Shown here piece after piece: positions 25,088-32,977 of a stretch of 33,709 nt of DNA; the stretch's first letter is position 1; each line of letters starts with the position of its first letter. Made by a program: the position numbers and the translations under genes. This DNA comes from Chlamydiota bacterium (GTDB lineage Bacteria; Chlamydiota; Chlamydiia; Chlamydiales; Simkaniaceae): the NCBI GenBank assembly GCA_021772245.1, contig JAJFMH010000088.1, positions 1-33,709 on the forward strand. The letters run 5' to 3'. Under the pieces are notes generated by a model that was given only the letters and a program-made list of their open reading frames with translations, ran no database searches and was not told the DNA's origin.

Positions 25088-25096
25088 AAAATGCAA
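25068..25096 (-). promoter_or_regulatory. Candidate promoter for the DUF234 ATPase gene
   Basis: Leftward -35 TTGCAT (25091-25096), 17-bp spacer, -10 TACTAT (25068-25073, 4 of 6). It is placed between and within the inverted repeats, mirroring the abiE promoter. Confidence 0.5.
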
Positions 25097-25103
25097 GCAA
25101 AAA

Positions 25104-25141
25104 CTCTGCACCAAATCACGTTTTCTTTAATTGGTGCAGAG
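25104..25141. promoter_or_regulatory. ATPase-gene operator, distal inverted repeat
   Basis: Perfect 11-bp arms CTCTGCACCAA (25104-25114) and TTGGTGCAGAG (25131-25141) flank 16 bp. The same arm sequence occurs in the proximal repeat; the two centres are about 54 bp apart. Confidence 0.8.
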
Positions 25142-25311
25142 AATATTTTTATTATACTGATTCTTAGTTAATTACAATCTTATCAAAATAATTTGAAATA
25201 AGGTTTTGAGCCAACTATATCACACGTAATCAGGCCATGATTCAAAAAAACATTTACTTTTTAATCGAATCAGAAAATAACCAGTTTATATCGTGTATTT
25301 AAGAGGTAAGC

Positions 25312-25653
25312 ATGAAAAACAAACGAATTTTAAGCGTAGTTCTCATAATTCTAGGCGTTGGACTATTTGTAGTAGGAAGTTATATATCTAGTGAGGTCGC
25401 GCAGGGGCGTAAGAAGATTGCTGGAGCGCAAAGAAGTGTTGATCAAGGAAAACAGATCACACAGATTAGTCCCTTTACAAAAGATATAGGCGATATGGCA
25501 GCTGGATCTGTGCAAGGAAAAATAGATGAGGGAAGTCAAACAGCTGATAATTACGAGCTGCTTGCAAATTGGCTCCATGGCGCTGGAGTTGTCATATTTA
25601 TTGCAGGAATAGGTCTTCTCGTCTTTACATTAGTAAGAAAAAAAAGCAGCTAA
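25312..25653 (+). CDS. Small two-TM membrane protein
   Basis: A 113-residue protein with a membrane helix at each end (about 6-26, SVVLIILGVGLFVVGSYIS; about 85-107, GAGVVIFIAGIGLLVFTLV) and a hydrophilic middle rich in Gln, Gly and Ser (KKIAGAQRSVDQGKQITQIS, GSVQGKIDEGSQTADNY). No family was recognised. AGAGG lies 5-6 nt before the ATG, supporting expression. It is isolated: 272 bp from the ATPase gene and followed by a 288-bp gap before tRNA-Asn. Confidence 0.75.
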   Translation: MKNKRILSVVLIILGVGLFVVGSYISSEVAQGRKKIAGAQRSVDQGKQITQISPFTKDIGDMAAGSVQGKIDEGSQTADNYELLANWLHGAGVVIFIAGIGLLVFTLVRKKSS

Positions 25654-25698
25654 ACGCTCACCGCAAGCTTTTTTTTATTTAGAATAGACTGTCATATA

Positions 25699-25727
25699 AA
25701 CGTAGTAAGGAATCGACTTACTACGTT
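25699..25727. repeat. Strong hairpin without T-run
   Basis: Perfect 11-bp arms AACGTAGTAAG (25699-25709) and CTTACTACGTT (25717-25727) with a 7-nt loop, 45 bp after the two-TM gene. A T-rich stretch lies before it (25671-25678) rather than after, so it is not a standard intrinsic terminator. It may still end or stabilise the two-TM mRNA. Confidence 0.6.
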
Positions 25728-25903
25728 ATCGATTGATGCTCATCTAAATCTATCTCCTGTGATTCCCGGCTCAAAAAATTCGATATTGAAACTATTTTTC
25801 CATTTTTCTTCTAATTTTTTGTGAACATTTCAATATTACAACACCGTTCGATTGTTGAGTTTGGCATTGAAAAATAACAAGTATAAATATTTTTTTTAAG
25901 AAA
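25728..25903. other. Intergenic stretch with no recognisable feature
   Basis: AT-rich non-coding sequence between the hairpin at 25699-25727 and the tRNA-Asn terminator. I see no open frame with a ribosome site, no RNA gene and no repeat of the tRNA 3' end that would mark an integration site. Confidence 0.5.
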
Positions 25904-25937
25904 CAAAAAAGGCGCTCAGTTTTACAACTGAGCGCCT
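25904..25937 (-). terminator. Intrinsic terminator of tRNA-Asn
   Basis: Twelve-base GC-rich arms AGGCGCTCAGTT (25910-25921) and AACTGAGCGCCT (25926-25937) with a 4-nt loop. Read leftward they are followed by six Ts (25904-25909). Confidence 0.9.
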
Positions 25938-25941
25938 ATTT

Positions 25942-26013
25942 CTCCGGATGCTAGATTCGAACTAGCGACCAATGGATTAACAGTCCACTGCTCTACCGCT
26001 GAGCTAATCCGGA
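25942..26013 (-). tRNA. tRNA-Asn (anticodon GTT)
   Basis: A complete 72-nt cloverleaf: 7-bp acceptor (TCCGGAT/ATCCGGA), GCTC/GAGC D stem, anticodon stem GTGGA/TCCAT (closing G-T) with loop CTGTTAA, 5-nt variable region and GCTAG-TTCGAAT-CTAGC T arm, then discriminator G. CCA is not encoded (GAAA follows) and must be added by the CCA enzyme. It has its own promoter (26027-26056) and terminator (25904-25937). Confidence 0.97.
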
Positions 26014-26026
26014 ACAGTAAATCACG

Positions 26027-26056
26027 ATTCTAGCTAAAATTATCGTTTATATGCAA
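26027..26056 (-). promoter_or_regulatory. Promoter of tRNA-Asn
   Basis: Leftward -35 TTGCAT (26051-26056), 18-bp spacer, -10 TAGAAT (26027-26032), 13 bp before the mature tRNA 5' end. Confidence 0.65.
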
Positions 26057-26122
26057 CAGATTTTCCTATTTACTTTGTAATAGGTTCCGTTTAAACTTGT
26101 TTTTTTACGTATGTAGATTCCC

Positions 26123-28300
26123 ATGGAAGAAATCGTCGGATATGTCGACAGTGTAGTGTACTCTAACGAAGAGAATGGCTTTACTGTTGCAAGGCTTAAG
26201 GAGCCAAAAAAAACTGACACAACAACCATCGTTGGTGTGATTCCGACACTAACCCCTGGAGAATCTATTCGATGCCAAGGTAATTGGAAGCACCACGCAA
26301 GCCACGGCATGCAATTTGATGTAGTGTCTTTTACTACTAAAACTCCCTCAGATGCAATGGGAATCCAAAAGTATCTAGAATCGGGTCTTATCAAAGGCAT
26401 AGGTATCCATTTTGCAAAAAAAATTATTGCTCATTTTGGCACTGACACCTTAGATATCATCGATCAAAGGCCTGAAGCGTTACTTGAAATTGAAGGAATT
26501 GGCGAAAAAAGAGTCGAAAAAATCAAATCTTCTTGGGATGCGCAACGCTCCATTAGAAACGTAATGATCTTTTTACATTCTCATAATATCAGACCTTCCT
26601 TTGCCCAGAAGATTTACAAACTCTATGGTGAACAAACCATCGAGAAGATCAAAGAAAATCCCTATAACTTAGCAAAGCATATTTTTGGTATTGGGTTTAA
26701 AAGCGCTGATGACATTGCCCAAAAAATCGGAATAGATCATAACTCTCCTATTCGAATTCAAGCAGGAATTACGCATCTACTTTGGGAATTAAGTACTGAA
26801 GGTCATGTTTGCTTTCCTGAAAAAGATCTTGGAGTAGAAGGAAAGAAAATACTAGATGTGGAGCCTGAGGAAATAAATAACCAACTCCAAACTCTAGAAG
26901 AAGATTCTATCATCGTTCGGGAAAAACTCGAAAAAGATGGAGTAAGCGAGACATACGTGTGGGTTAAACCCCTATTCTTTTCCGAAATGGGTATCGCAAG
27001 AGAATTAAACAGGCTCACATTAGAGGGCTCAACGCTTCTTGATATCAATATCGAAGAGTCAATTACCTGGGCGGAGCAAACACTCTATATCAGACTGGCG
27101 CCTGAGCAAAAAAAAGCAATTGCAATTAGCCTAGAAGAAAAAATTCATATTATCACAGGTGGCCCTGGTACTGGTAAAAGTACAATTACAAAGGCTATCT
27201 TGAAAATCTTTGAAAAATGCACGGATAAAATCATTTTAGCAGCCCCAACTGGAAGAGCTGCTAAGAGAATGAGTGAAATCACACAAAAAAATGCATCCAC
27301 TATTCATAGTTTATTGGAAATGGACTTTACAAATGGTGGTTTTAAAAAGAATAAAGAAAATCCCATCGATTGTGATCTTATTATTATAGATGAAGCAAGT
27401 ATGATTGACTCAAGACTTATGAATCATCTGCTAAAAGCTATTCCAGATCATTCAAGAGCAATCTTCATTGGTGATATCGATCAGCTTCCAAGTGTTGGCG
27501 CTGGAAATGTTTTGCAAGATATTATTGAATCGAATCGAATTCCAGTAACAAGGCTGACTCAAATTTTTCGACAAGCTGCCAACTCAAAAATTATTCGAAG
27601 TGCCCACAGCATCAATAAAGGATTCTTTCCTAATTTAGAAATTGATCCTACAAGCGATTTTTTCTTTTTAGAAACGCAAGAGCCTGAACAAATCCTTCAA
27701 AAGGCTGTTGATCTTATAGCAAATAAACTTCCTGCAAAATATGGTCTTCATTCTATTGATGATATTCAAATGCTATCTCCAATGAAAAAAGGTGTTGTCG
27801 GATGTGAAAATGCAAACCTAACTCTTCAAAACGCCCTAAATCCATCTTCGAGTCCCCTTATCAAAATGGGAAAGATATTCCATATCGGCGATAAGGTAAT
27901 GCAAATTAGAAACAACTACCAAAAAATCGTTTTCAATGGTGATGTAGGAAGAATTAAAGACATTAATAGAGAAGACCAGGAAATTTGCGTAATCTTTGAT
28001 AATAAAGAAGTCTTTTACGACTTTTCAGAAATGGACGAACTAATGCTTGCATATTGCGTGTCTGTTCACAAATACCAAGGTAGTGAATGCCCTTGTATCA
28101 TTATGCCAGTGCATACCTGTCATTTTAAACTTCTCTTTAGAAACCTACTCTATACTGGAATCACACGAGGAAAAAAACTTGTAGTTCTCCTTGGTACAAA
28201 AAAAGCACTAGCAATCGCTATTAAAAATAATGAAGTAAAGAAAAGACACACTGGACTTAAGCCAATTCTGCAAGAAATGATACTAGAGACTGCAAACTAA
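26123..28300 (+). CDS. recD2: RecD2-type SF1 DNA helicase
   Basis: A 725-residue ATP-dependent 5'-3' DNA helicase of the RecD2 (RecD-like, without RecBC) group, acting in recombination and repair. An OB-like N-terminal part (1-75) is followed by helix-hairpin-helix segments (LLEIEGIGEKRVEKI, HIFGIGFKSADDIA), then motif I GGPGTGKST (346-354), APTGRAAKR, LIIIDEASMID (Walker B), GDIDQLPSVGAGNVL, and the C-terminal AYCVSVHKYQGSECP and LYTGITRGKKLV motifs. Length is normal for RecD2. Chlamydia recD_1 (CT033) is next to metG; here a lipoprotein gene lies between. No strong ribosome site is visible before the ATG at 26123. Confidence 0.95.
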   Translation: MEEIVGYVDSVVYSNEENGFTVARLKEPKKTDTTTIVGVIPTLTPGESIRCQGNWKHHASHGMQFDVVSFTTKTPSDAMGIQKYLESGLIKGIGIHFAKKIIAHFGTDTLDIIDQRPEALLEIEGIGEKRVEKIKSSWDAQRSIRNVMIFLHSHNIRPSFAQKIYKLYGEQTIEKIKENPYNLAKHIFGIGFKSADDIAQKIGIDHNSPIRIQAGITHLLWELSTEGHVCFPEKDLGVEGKKILDVEPEEINNQLQTLEEDSIIVREKLEKDGVSETYVWVKPLFFSEMGIARELNRLTLEGSTLLDINIEESITWAEQTLYIRLAPEQKKAIAISLEEKIHIITGGPGTGKSTITKAILKIFEKCTDKIILAAPTGRAAKRMSEITQKNASTIHSLLEMDFTNGGFKKNKENPIDCDLIIIDEASMIDSRLMNHLLKAIPDHSRAIFIGDIDQLPSVGAGNVLQDIIESNRIPVTRLTQIFRQAANSKIIRSAHSINKGFFPNLEIDPTSDFFFLETQEPEQILQKAVDLIANKLPAKYGLHSIDDIQMLSPMKKGVVGCENANLTLQNALNPSSSPLIKMGKIFHIGDKVMQIRNNYQKIVFNGDVGRIKDINREDQEICVIFDNKEVFYDFSEMDELMLAYCVSVHKYQGSECPCIIMPVHTCHFKLLFRNLLYTGITRGKKLVVLLGTKKALAIAIKNNEVKKRHTGLKPILQEMILETAN

Positions 28301-28314
28301 GTATGTTGAATGTA

Positions 28315-28371
28315 AACCACATGTCAAGTTATTTGGCACGTGGTTATAAACTGCAAAATCACCTGTGATTT
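28315..28371. other. Two palindromic elements between convergent genes
   Basis: AACCACATGTC (28315-28325) pairs imperfectly with GGCACGTGGTT (28335-28345), and AAATCAC (28356-28362) pairs with GTGATTT (28365-28371). They fill the gap between the recD2 and lipoprotein stops and may act as a two-way terminator, though neither has a clear T-run. Confidence 0.4.
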
Positions 28372-28381
28372 CAATTGCAAG

Positions 28382-28987
28382 TTATGAGTCTCTACATGAA
28401 CTGGATAAAAGAAGTTGGTTAACATCCTCGATAAATTGTCTATAGACGCCCTGCAAGGAGTTGTCTAAGGCATCTGAACATTTTACGGCTTGTTTTTTTG
28501 AGTTGATAAGTGGCGAAAGCTGCAAACAAACTCCGGTATCTTTTTTGCAAGCATATTGCTTTTCAAGTAATATTTTATCTCCCTGAATTAAACTCATCTC
28601 CATTATAATTTTTCCAGTATACTTAAAATAAGTACCTGAAGACAACTTTAGGATTTTTCCTTTGATACATAAACCGTCTTCTTGTTCTTCATTGACAATT
28701 GTATATCCCGCATTTTTCAATTCTTCTTCTAGAGCATCTTTCATCCAAATCGGAACATCGTCATCTGTAATAATTTTAACAAGAGCATTGCCATACGTAT
28801 TCCTCAAAGAACCTATTCTCTGCGGATTCATTCTAGTATCTTGAAAATCATCTACAGCAACAGAAATGTGGTTTTGAGGTTGTTCCTGAAGACTTGGATG
28901 ATACGTTAAAGTAGTCTTCGTAGTGCAACTTGTCAAAAATATTGCTAAGGGGAAAATACAAAAAATTAAACCTAAATATTTTTTCAC
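28382..28987 (-). CDS. YajG-like lipoprotein
   Basis: A 201-residue exported lipoprotein. From the GTG at 28985-28987, which has AGAGG upstream, the protein begins MKKYLGLIFCIFPLAIFL and runs into a lipobox LTSC, so the mature form is lipid-anchored at Cys. The rest resembles YajG-type lipoproteins: ISVAVDDFQDTR, a DDVPIWMKDALEEELKNAGY helix, and a beta-rich KGKILKLSSG/KIIMEMSLI section. Role unknown; YajG-like proteins are usually placed at the outer membrane. A longer in-frame start at 29050 would put 21 residues before the signal peptide and is rejected. Family assignment is by pattern and moderate. Confidence 0.8.
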   Translation of the reverse strand: MKKYLGLIFCIFPLAIFLTSCTTKTTLTYHPSLQEQPQNHISVAVDDFQDTRMNPQRIGSLRNTYGNALVKIITDDDVPIWMKDALEEELKNAGYTIVNEEQEDGLCIKGKILKLSSGTYFKYTGKIIMEMSLIQGDKILLEKQYACKKDTGVCLQLSPLINSKKQAVKCSDALDNSLQGVYRQFIEDVNQLLLSSSCRDS

Positions 28988-29146
28988 GAATACACCTCTT
29001 TTTTCTGGAGATTTTGGGAAAAAAAATCTTTTTTTACAAGAGAAGACCAAGGATAATGTAAGCTAAGTGTAATGAAATTCAACTAAAAATAGATATGACA
29101 CATTCGATACTTGCAACACTAGAAGAAATGGTACTAAATTAGAAAT

Positions 29147-31159
29147 CTAAGCAATGCTTGATCCGATGTCCCCATCTTCGGGGTGAACAAGTTGCAATTT
29201 TTTGCCTATTTCATATGACAGTAACATTCCTTCACTACTCTCGCCCATCATTTTTGCAGGCTTTAGGTTTGTAACAACGGCCACATTTTTTCCGATAAGT
29301 ACTGTGGGATCTGGGTAGTATTTTGCAATGCCTGAAAGAACTTGCCTTGTATTTGAACCTAGATCTATTTGGAACTTGAGAAGTTTATTTGACTTTGGCA
29401 GTTTTTCAACGCTTATTACTTTTCCAACACGAATATCTACCATTTTAAAGGCATCGAAATCGATGAGTTTATCTTCTGTCTCCATACTCGATCCCTTCTT
29501 TAGTTTTTCAATTTCTGCTTTGATAACGTCATCTTCAACTTTATGAAATAAAATTACAGGCTCTGCAATTTTCGATCCCGTGGATAAATCTGAGGTAGCT
29601 AAAGTGTTCCATGAGCTATTTTCTAATTTAATTCCTATTAGATCAGCAATTTTACTAGATGCATTTGGAATGATAGGATTTGAGATAAGAGCAAGGGCCT
29701 TCAACGCATATATACAAAGGTGAATAGTAGTCTCAAGCTCACTTTTTTTAGTGGGATCTTTTGCAAGCGCCCATGGCTTTTTTTCATCAAAGTAACGATT
29801 TGAGCATGCAGCAAGTTCCATTACAATTTGAGATGCGAGTCTTAAATGATATGTAGAATAGGCCTCAGAAGCCTTTTTGACTTTGGACTCTATTTCATTC
29901 TTGAACTCTGAGTCCCTCAAATTAAAAGTGTGTTTAGGTGGAATTTTCTGATCTAGATACCGTTTAGTAAAAACAAGAACACGGTTTACTAGGTTCCCGT
30001 ATTTACCGAGTAGTTCGCTATTACATCTCATCTGAAAGTCTTTCCAGGTAAACTCAGAGTCTTGACTTTCTGGAGCATTTGCTGCGATGGCATATCTGAT
30101 TTGATCTGAGGTGAATTGCTTGAAAAACGACTCTAAATCAATAGACCAATTGGCTGATTTACTAAACTGCTTGCCCTCTAGATTAAAAAACTCATTAGCA
30201 CATAGATCATCAACAAGCTTATAGGGTTTATTTTGCCCCATTGTCATTGCTGGAAAAAAAATCGAATGAAATGGAATATTATCCTTTCCAATAAACTGTA
30301 CATATTTAGTGTCTGGATTTAACCAATACTCTTTCCAAGCATCTTTTGATCCAGTCTTACTTGCCCAATCCATCGACGCTGAAATGTAACCAATCGGAGC
30401 ATCAAACCAAACATAGAGAACCTTTCCATCAGTGTCTGGAAGAGGAATCGGAACTCCCCAGGTAGAATCTCTTGTAATCGCTCTCTCTTTAAGATCCTTA
30501 ATGAAATTAAGAGCAAAGGATGTAACATTACTTTTCCAGTTCTTACTTTTAATCCAACTTGTGAGATCATCTTTAAACTTATCAAATTGCAAAAAGTAGT
30601 GTTTAGTCTTCTTAAGAGAAAGACTTGCTCCTGTAATCTTAGACTTTGGTTTGATTAAATCCGTTGCCTCAAAACTTGCAGCGCATTTTGGACATTCATC
30701 GCCTCTGGCTTCTTCAAAACCACACTTAGGACAAGCACCAACTACATATCTATCAGCTAAAAACTTCTGGTCATTTTCCGAGTAGAGCTGCTCAGTTTCC
30801 TTCTGCTCAATATATCCATTTTTATATAAATCTAAAAAATACTCTTGTACAGGTTGCGTGTGCCCTTTCCAGGTAGTTCTAGAATAATGATCAAAAGAGA
30901 TACCTAAAGTCTGAAAAAACTCAGAGTTAATTGTATGAAAAAGTTCAACTTGCTCTTCTGGAGTTCTATTTGCGAGATCTGCGCTCATAGTGATAGCAAC
31001 GCCATACTCATCCGATCCACATACAAAAAGAACATCGTTTCCCTGTAACCTCATAAATCTGGCAAATGCATCTGCAGGCAGGTATGCACCGGCAATATGC
31101 CCAAAATGCAATGGACCATTTGCGTAAGGAAGAGCGGAGGTAATAAGGACCTTTTTCAT
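29147..31159 (-). CDS. metG: Methionyl-tRNA synthetase
   Basis: Charges tRNA-Met, including initiator tRNA. HFGH (18-21, the HIGH motif), the zinc knuckle Cys143/146/156/159 (CPKC...CPKC), YVWFDAPIGYISASMDW, and QFSKS (331-335, the KMSKS motif) identify a class I MetRS. The C-terminal ~110 residues are a tRNA-binding/dimerisation domain (FDAFKMVDIRVGKVISVEKLP...LGSNTRQVLSGIAKYY), as in E. coli-type enzymes; 670 residues is full length. Its ATG overlaps the rpoZ-like stop by one base (TAATG), and it is the last gene of the yicC-gmk-rpoZ-metG unit. Confidence 0.97.
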   Translation of the reverse strand: MKKVLITSALPYANGPLHFGHIAGAYLPADAFARFMRLQGNDVLFVCGSDEYGVAITMSADLANRTPEEQVELFHTINSEFFQTLGISFDHYSRTTWKGHTQPVQEYFLDLYKNGYIEQKETEQLYSENDQKFLADRYVVGACPKCGFEEARGDECPKCAASFEATDLIKPKSKITGASLSLKKTKHYFLQFDKFKDDLTSWIKSKNWKSNVTSFALNFIKDLKERAITRDSTWGVPIPLPDTDGKVLYVWFDAPIGYISASMDWASKTGSKDAWKEYWLNPDTKYVQFIGKDNIPFHSIFFPAMTMGQNKPYKLVDDLCANEFFNLEGKQFSKSANWSIDLESFFKQFTSDQIRYAIAANAPESQDSEFTWKDFQMRCNSELLGKYGNLVNRVLVFTKRYLDQKIPPKHTFNLRDSEFKNEIESKVKKASEAYSTYHLRLASQIVMELAACSNRYFDEKKPWALAKDPTKKSELETTIHLCIYALKALALISNPIIPNASSKIADLIGIKLENSSWNTLATSDLSTGSKIAEPVILFHKVEDDVIKAEIEKLKKGSSMETEDKLIDFDAFKMVDIRVGKVISVEKLPKSNKLLKFQIDLGSNTRQVLSGIAKYYPDPTVLIGKNVAVVTNLKPAKMMGESSEGMLLSYEIGKKLQLVHPEDGDIGSSIA

Positions 31160-31368
31160 TACTTTTCCGTTTGCTCTTCTTCCTCTTTTTCTCTTTCAGG
31201 AATTTCTTTTAAATCTAAATCTACTGGATTGTGTTTAATCTCAGCCAAAATGGAGGTTAATGTAAATTCTTCACCAGCTTTTATATGTCTTTGCGCAACC
31301 CTAATGGCATAAGATGCCAAGGCAAAATTGTCGTTAAAAAGCTTCGTAATTCCTTCATTTGTAAGCAT
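31159..31368 (-). CDS. rpoZ: RNA polymerase omega subunit-like protein
   Basis: A 69-residue protein in the position of chlamydial CT031, between gmk and metG. The core ITKLFNDNFALASYAIRVAQRHIK matches the omega pattern of a helical region that clamps the beta' subunit (compare the conserved RFxLVxxAxxRAxQL of omega), and gmk-rpoZ linkage is common in bacteria. The C-terminus is strongly acidic and charged (EREKEEEEQTEK). AAGGA precedes the ATG, and it begins 21 nt after gmk. Function as omega is inferred from position and the short motif. Confidence 0.75.
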   Translation of the reverse strand: MLTNEGITKLFNDNFALASYAIRVAQRHIKAGEEFTLTSILAEIKHNPVDLDLKEIPEREKEEEEQTEK

Positions 31369-31389
31369 GTTTTTATCCTTTATTTATGA

Positions 31390-31977
31390 TTAGAATCGAT
31401 GGTCTTCTGCAATAATAATACTTCTGAGAGCTTGATATGCAATATCTAGATCATCATTGATGATATGATAATCATATAAGTGAATCTTTTCGAGCTCTTC
31501 TTTTGCAAAAGCAAGCCTTGTCTCCATTACTTCACTCTTCTCAGTTGCTCTTTTTACAAGTCTATTTTTTAACTCATCATGGGATGGAGGGCTGATAAAA
31601 ATATATACAGCCTTAAAAAAAGATTTTAATTCTAAAGCGCCCTGCGTATCAATTACTAAAATAGAATGTTTATTTTGTTTTTCAATATCTGCAATTGTTT
31701 CTTTTAGCGTTCCATAATAGTTATCAAATACTTTGGCGTACTCAAGAAAATCTCCATTATTGGCTTTCTCTAAAAAAACCTTCTCACTTAAAAAGTGATA
31801 GTCTTTTCCATGAACATCATTGGGTCTTTTAGCCCTCGTGGTGCATGAGATACTCTGGGTTAAATTCTCTTTAAATTCTGAAAGAAGCCTTTTTACAAGA
31901 GTCGTTTTTCCAGTACCCGCTGGAGCGCTTATGACAAAGTGAATACTAGAGTGATTTCCAAGGATTTTTTCTGTCAT
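31390..31977 (-). CDS. gmk: Guanylate kinase
   Basis: Phosphorylates GMP to GDP with ATP. The P-loop SAPAGTGKTT is at residues 17-26, followed by the GMP-binding SISCTTRAKRPNDVHGKDYHFLS and FLEYAKVFDNYYGT segments and the VIDTQGALELK strand. The 195-residue length is typical. It begins 3 nt after the yicC stop and is followed 21 nt later by the rpoZ-like gene, matching the widespread yicC-gmk-rpoZ order. Confidence 0.96.
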   Translation of the reverse strand: MTEKILGNHSSIHFVISAPAGTGKTTLVKRLLSEFKENLTQSISCTTRAKRPNDVHGKDYHFLSEKVFLEKANNGDFLEYAKVFDNYYGTLKETIADIEKQNKHSILVIDTQGALELKSFFKAVYIFISPPSHDELKNRLVKRATEKSEVMETRLAFAKEELEKIHLYDYHIINDDLDIAYQALRSIIIAEDHRF

Positions 31978-31980
31978 AAT

Positions 31981-32859
31981 TTATTGAATATTTAGTACTT
32001 GCTCTTTGATTTTTTCGATTTCGCTTTTTATACTAAGTGCGTCATTTACAATCGATACACCTTGAGATTTTGAACAAATCGTATTAGCTTCTCTTTGCAT
32101 CTCTTGAATTAAAAATTCAAGCGTCTTGCCCATCTTTTCTTCCTTAGAAGAAAAATAGCCCTTAAATTGTTCAATATGTGACCCAAGGCGAACAAGTTCT
32201 TCTGTGATATCAATCCGATCTGCAAAAAAAATCATTTCCTTTGCAATTCGATCTTCATCAATGCTGATGTTAGATTGGAGTTCGCTCAGTTTTTGCAACA
32301 ATTTTTCTCTGTATTTTTCGGGAGCCTCAGGCGCGACACTTGCAATCTTATTCATATTCTTTTCGATGTTGCTTAGTCGCAAAGCAAAATCCTTTGCTAA
32401 ATGATCTCCTTCTAAAGATCTCATCTTATCAAAATCCTTTCCTGCAATCTCAATTCCTTTTTCTAGACGGCATTGAAGTTTTTTAGTATCAAATTTTTTA
32501 TCTAGAGGTTGGTTTTTATATGTCTCGAGTAAAAATGTGAAAGGAAGATCTTTCATTTGATATCCCAAGCTTTCTCCAAGATCATTTAAAGACTTCTTTA
32601 AATACTGTAAATCTTCTGTATTTGGAAGATTAATACTACTATCTGCCTGTGATGAATGTTTAGTAATGCGAAGCGTTACATGACCTCTTTGAATAAGGCT
32701 TGAAACTTTTTTTCTTAAAGCAATTTCTAATTGTAGGAAGTGTCTTGGTAGATAAACCTGCATTTCCAAATTTTTTCTATTAACGCTATGTATCTCTACT
32801 AAATACTCCCCAAGCTCGGTCTCCACAATGGCTCTACCATATGCCGTCATACTTTTCAT
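31981..32859 (-). CDS. yicC: YicC-family endoribonuclease
   Basis: A 292-residue YicC/YloC protein; members have been reported as endoribonucleases linked to RNA decay. The N-terminal MKSMTAYGRAIVETELGEY and IHSVNRKNLEMQVYLPR segments and the C-terminal GKTLEFLIQEMQREANTICSKSQ (LxFLxQEMxRExNTIxSK) signature are diagnostic. It heads the yicC-gmk-rpoZ-metG unit and has a consensus-like promoter at 32901-32929. Confidence 0.94.
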   Translation of the reverse strand: MKSMTAYGRAIVETELGEYLVEIHSVNRKNLEMQVYLPRHFLQLEIALRKKVSSLIQRGHVTLRITKHSSQADSSINLPNTEDLQYLKKSLNDLGESLGYQMKDLPFTFLLETYKNQPLDKKFDTKKLQCRLEKGIEIAGKDFDKMRSLEGDHLAKDFALRLSNIEKNMNKIASVAPEAPEKYREKLLQKLSELQSNISIDEDRIAKEMIFFADRIDITEELVRLGSHIEQFKGYFSSKEEKMGKTLEFLIQEMQREANTICSKSQGVSIVNDALSIKSEIEKIKEQVLNIQ

Positions 32860-32900
32860 GTGGAGTAAACCTTGGTAATATTGCTGTTAATTATCATGCA

Positions 32901-32929
32901 CTTATACTAAAAAAGCAGTCAAATGTCAA
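32901..32929 (-). promoter_or_regulatory. Sigma70-type promoter for yicC-gmk-rpoZ-metG
   Basis: Leftward consensus -35 TTGACA (32924-32929), 17-bp spacer, -10 TATAAG (32901-32906), 41 bp before the yicC ATG. Confidence 0.7.
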
Positions 32930-32977
32930 TCTATTGTCACAGTATTACACTATAGAAAATTGGCAAATCCATGCGCG

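Noticed and set aside
25861-25886. A rightward TTGGCA/TAAATA promoter-like pair before the tRNA terminator
   Set aside because: It would transcribe only the antisense strand of the terminator and tRNA; such matches are frequent in AT-rich DNA.
25910-25937. The same hairpin as a rightward terminator for the two-TM gene
   Set aside because: On the plus strand it is not followed by a T-run, so only the leftward tRNA role is supported.
25910-26013. tRNA-Asn as an integration site for the AbiE/ATPase island
   Set aside because: I found no direct repeat of the tRNA 3' end on the island side, no integrase gene, and the tRNA has an intact promoter and terminator.
28988-29050. Longer N-terminus for the YajG-like lipoprotein
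   Set aside because: It would place 21 charged and aromatic residues before a normal lipoprotein signal peptide; the GTG at 28987 has the ribosome site and the right distance to the lipobox.
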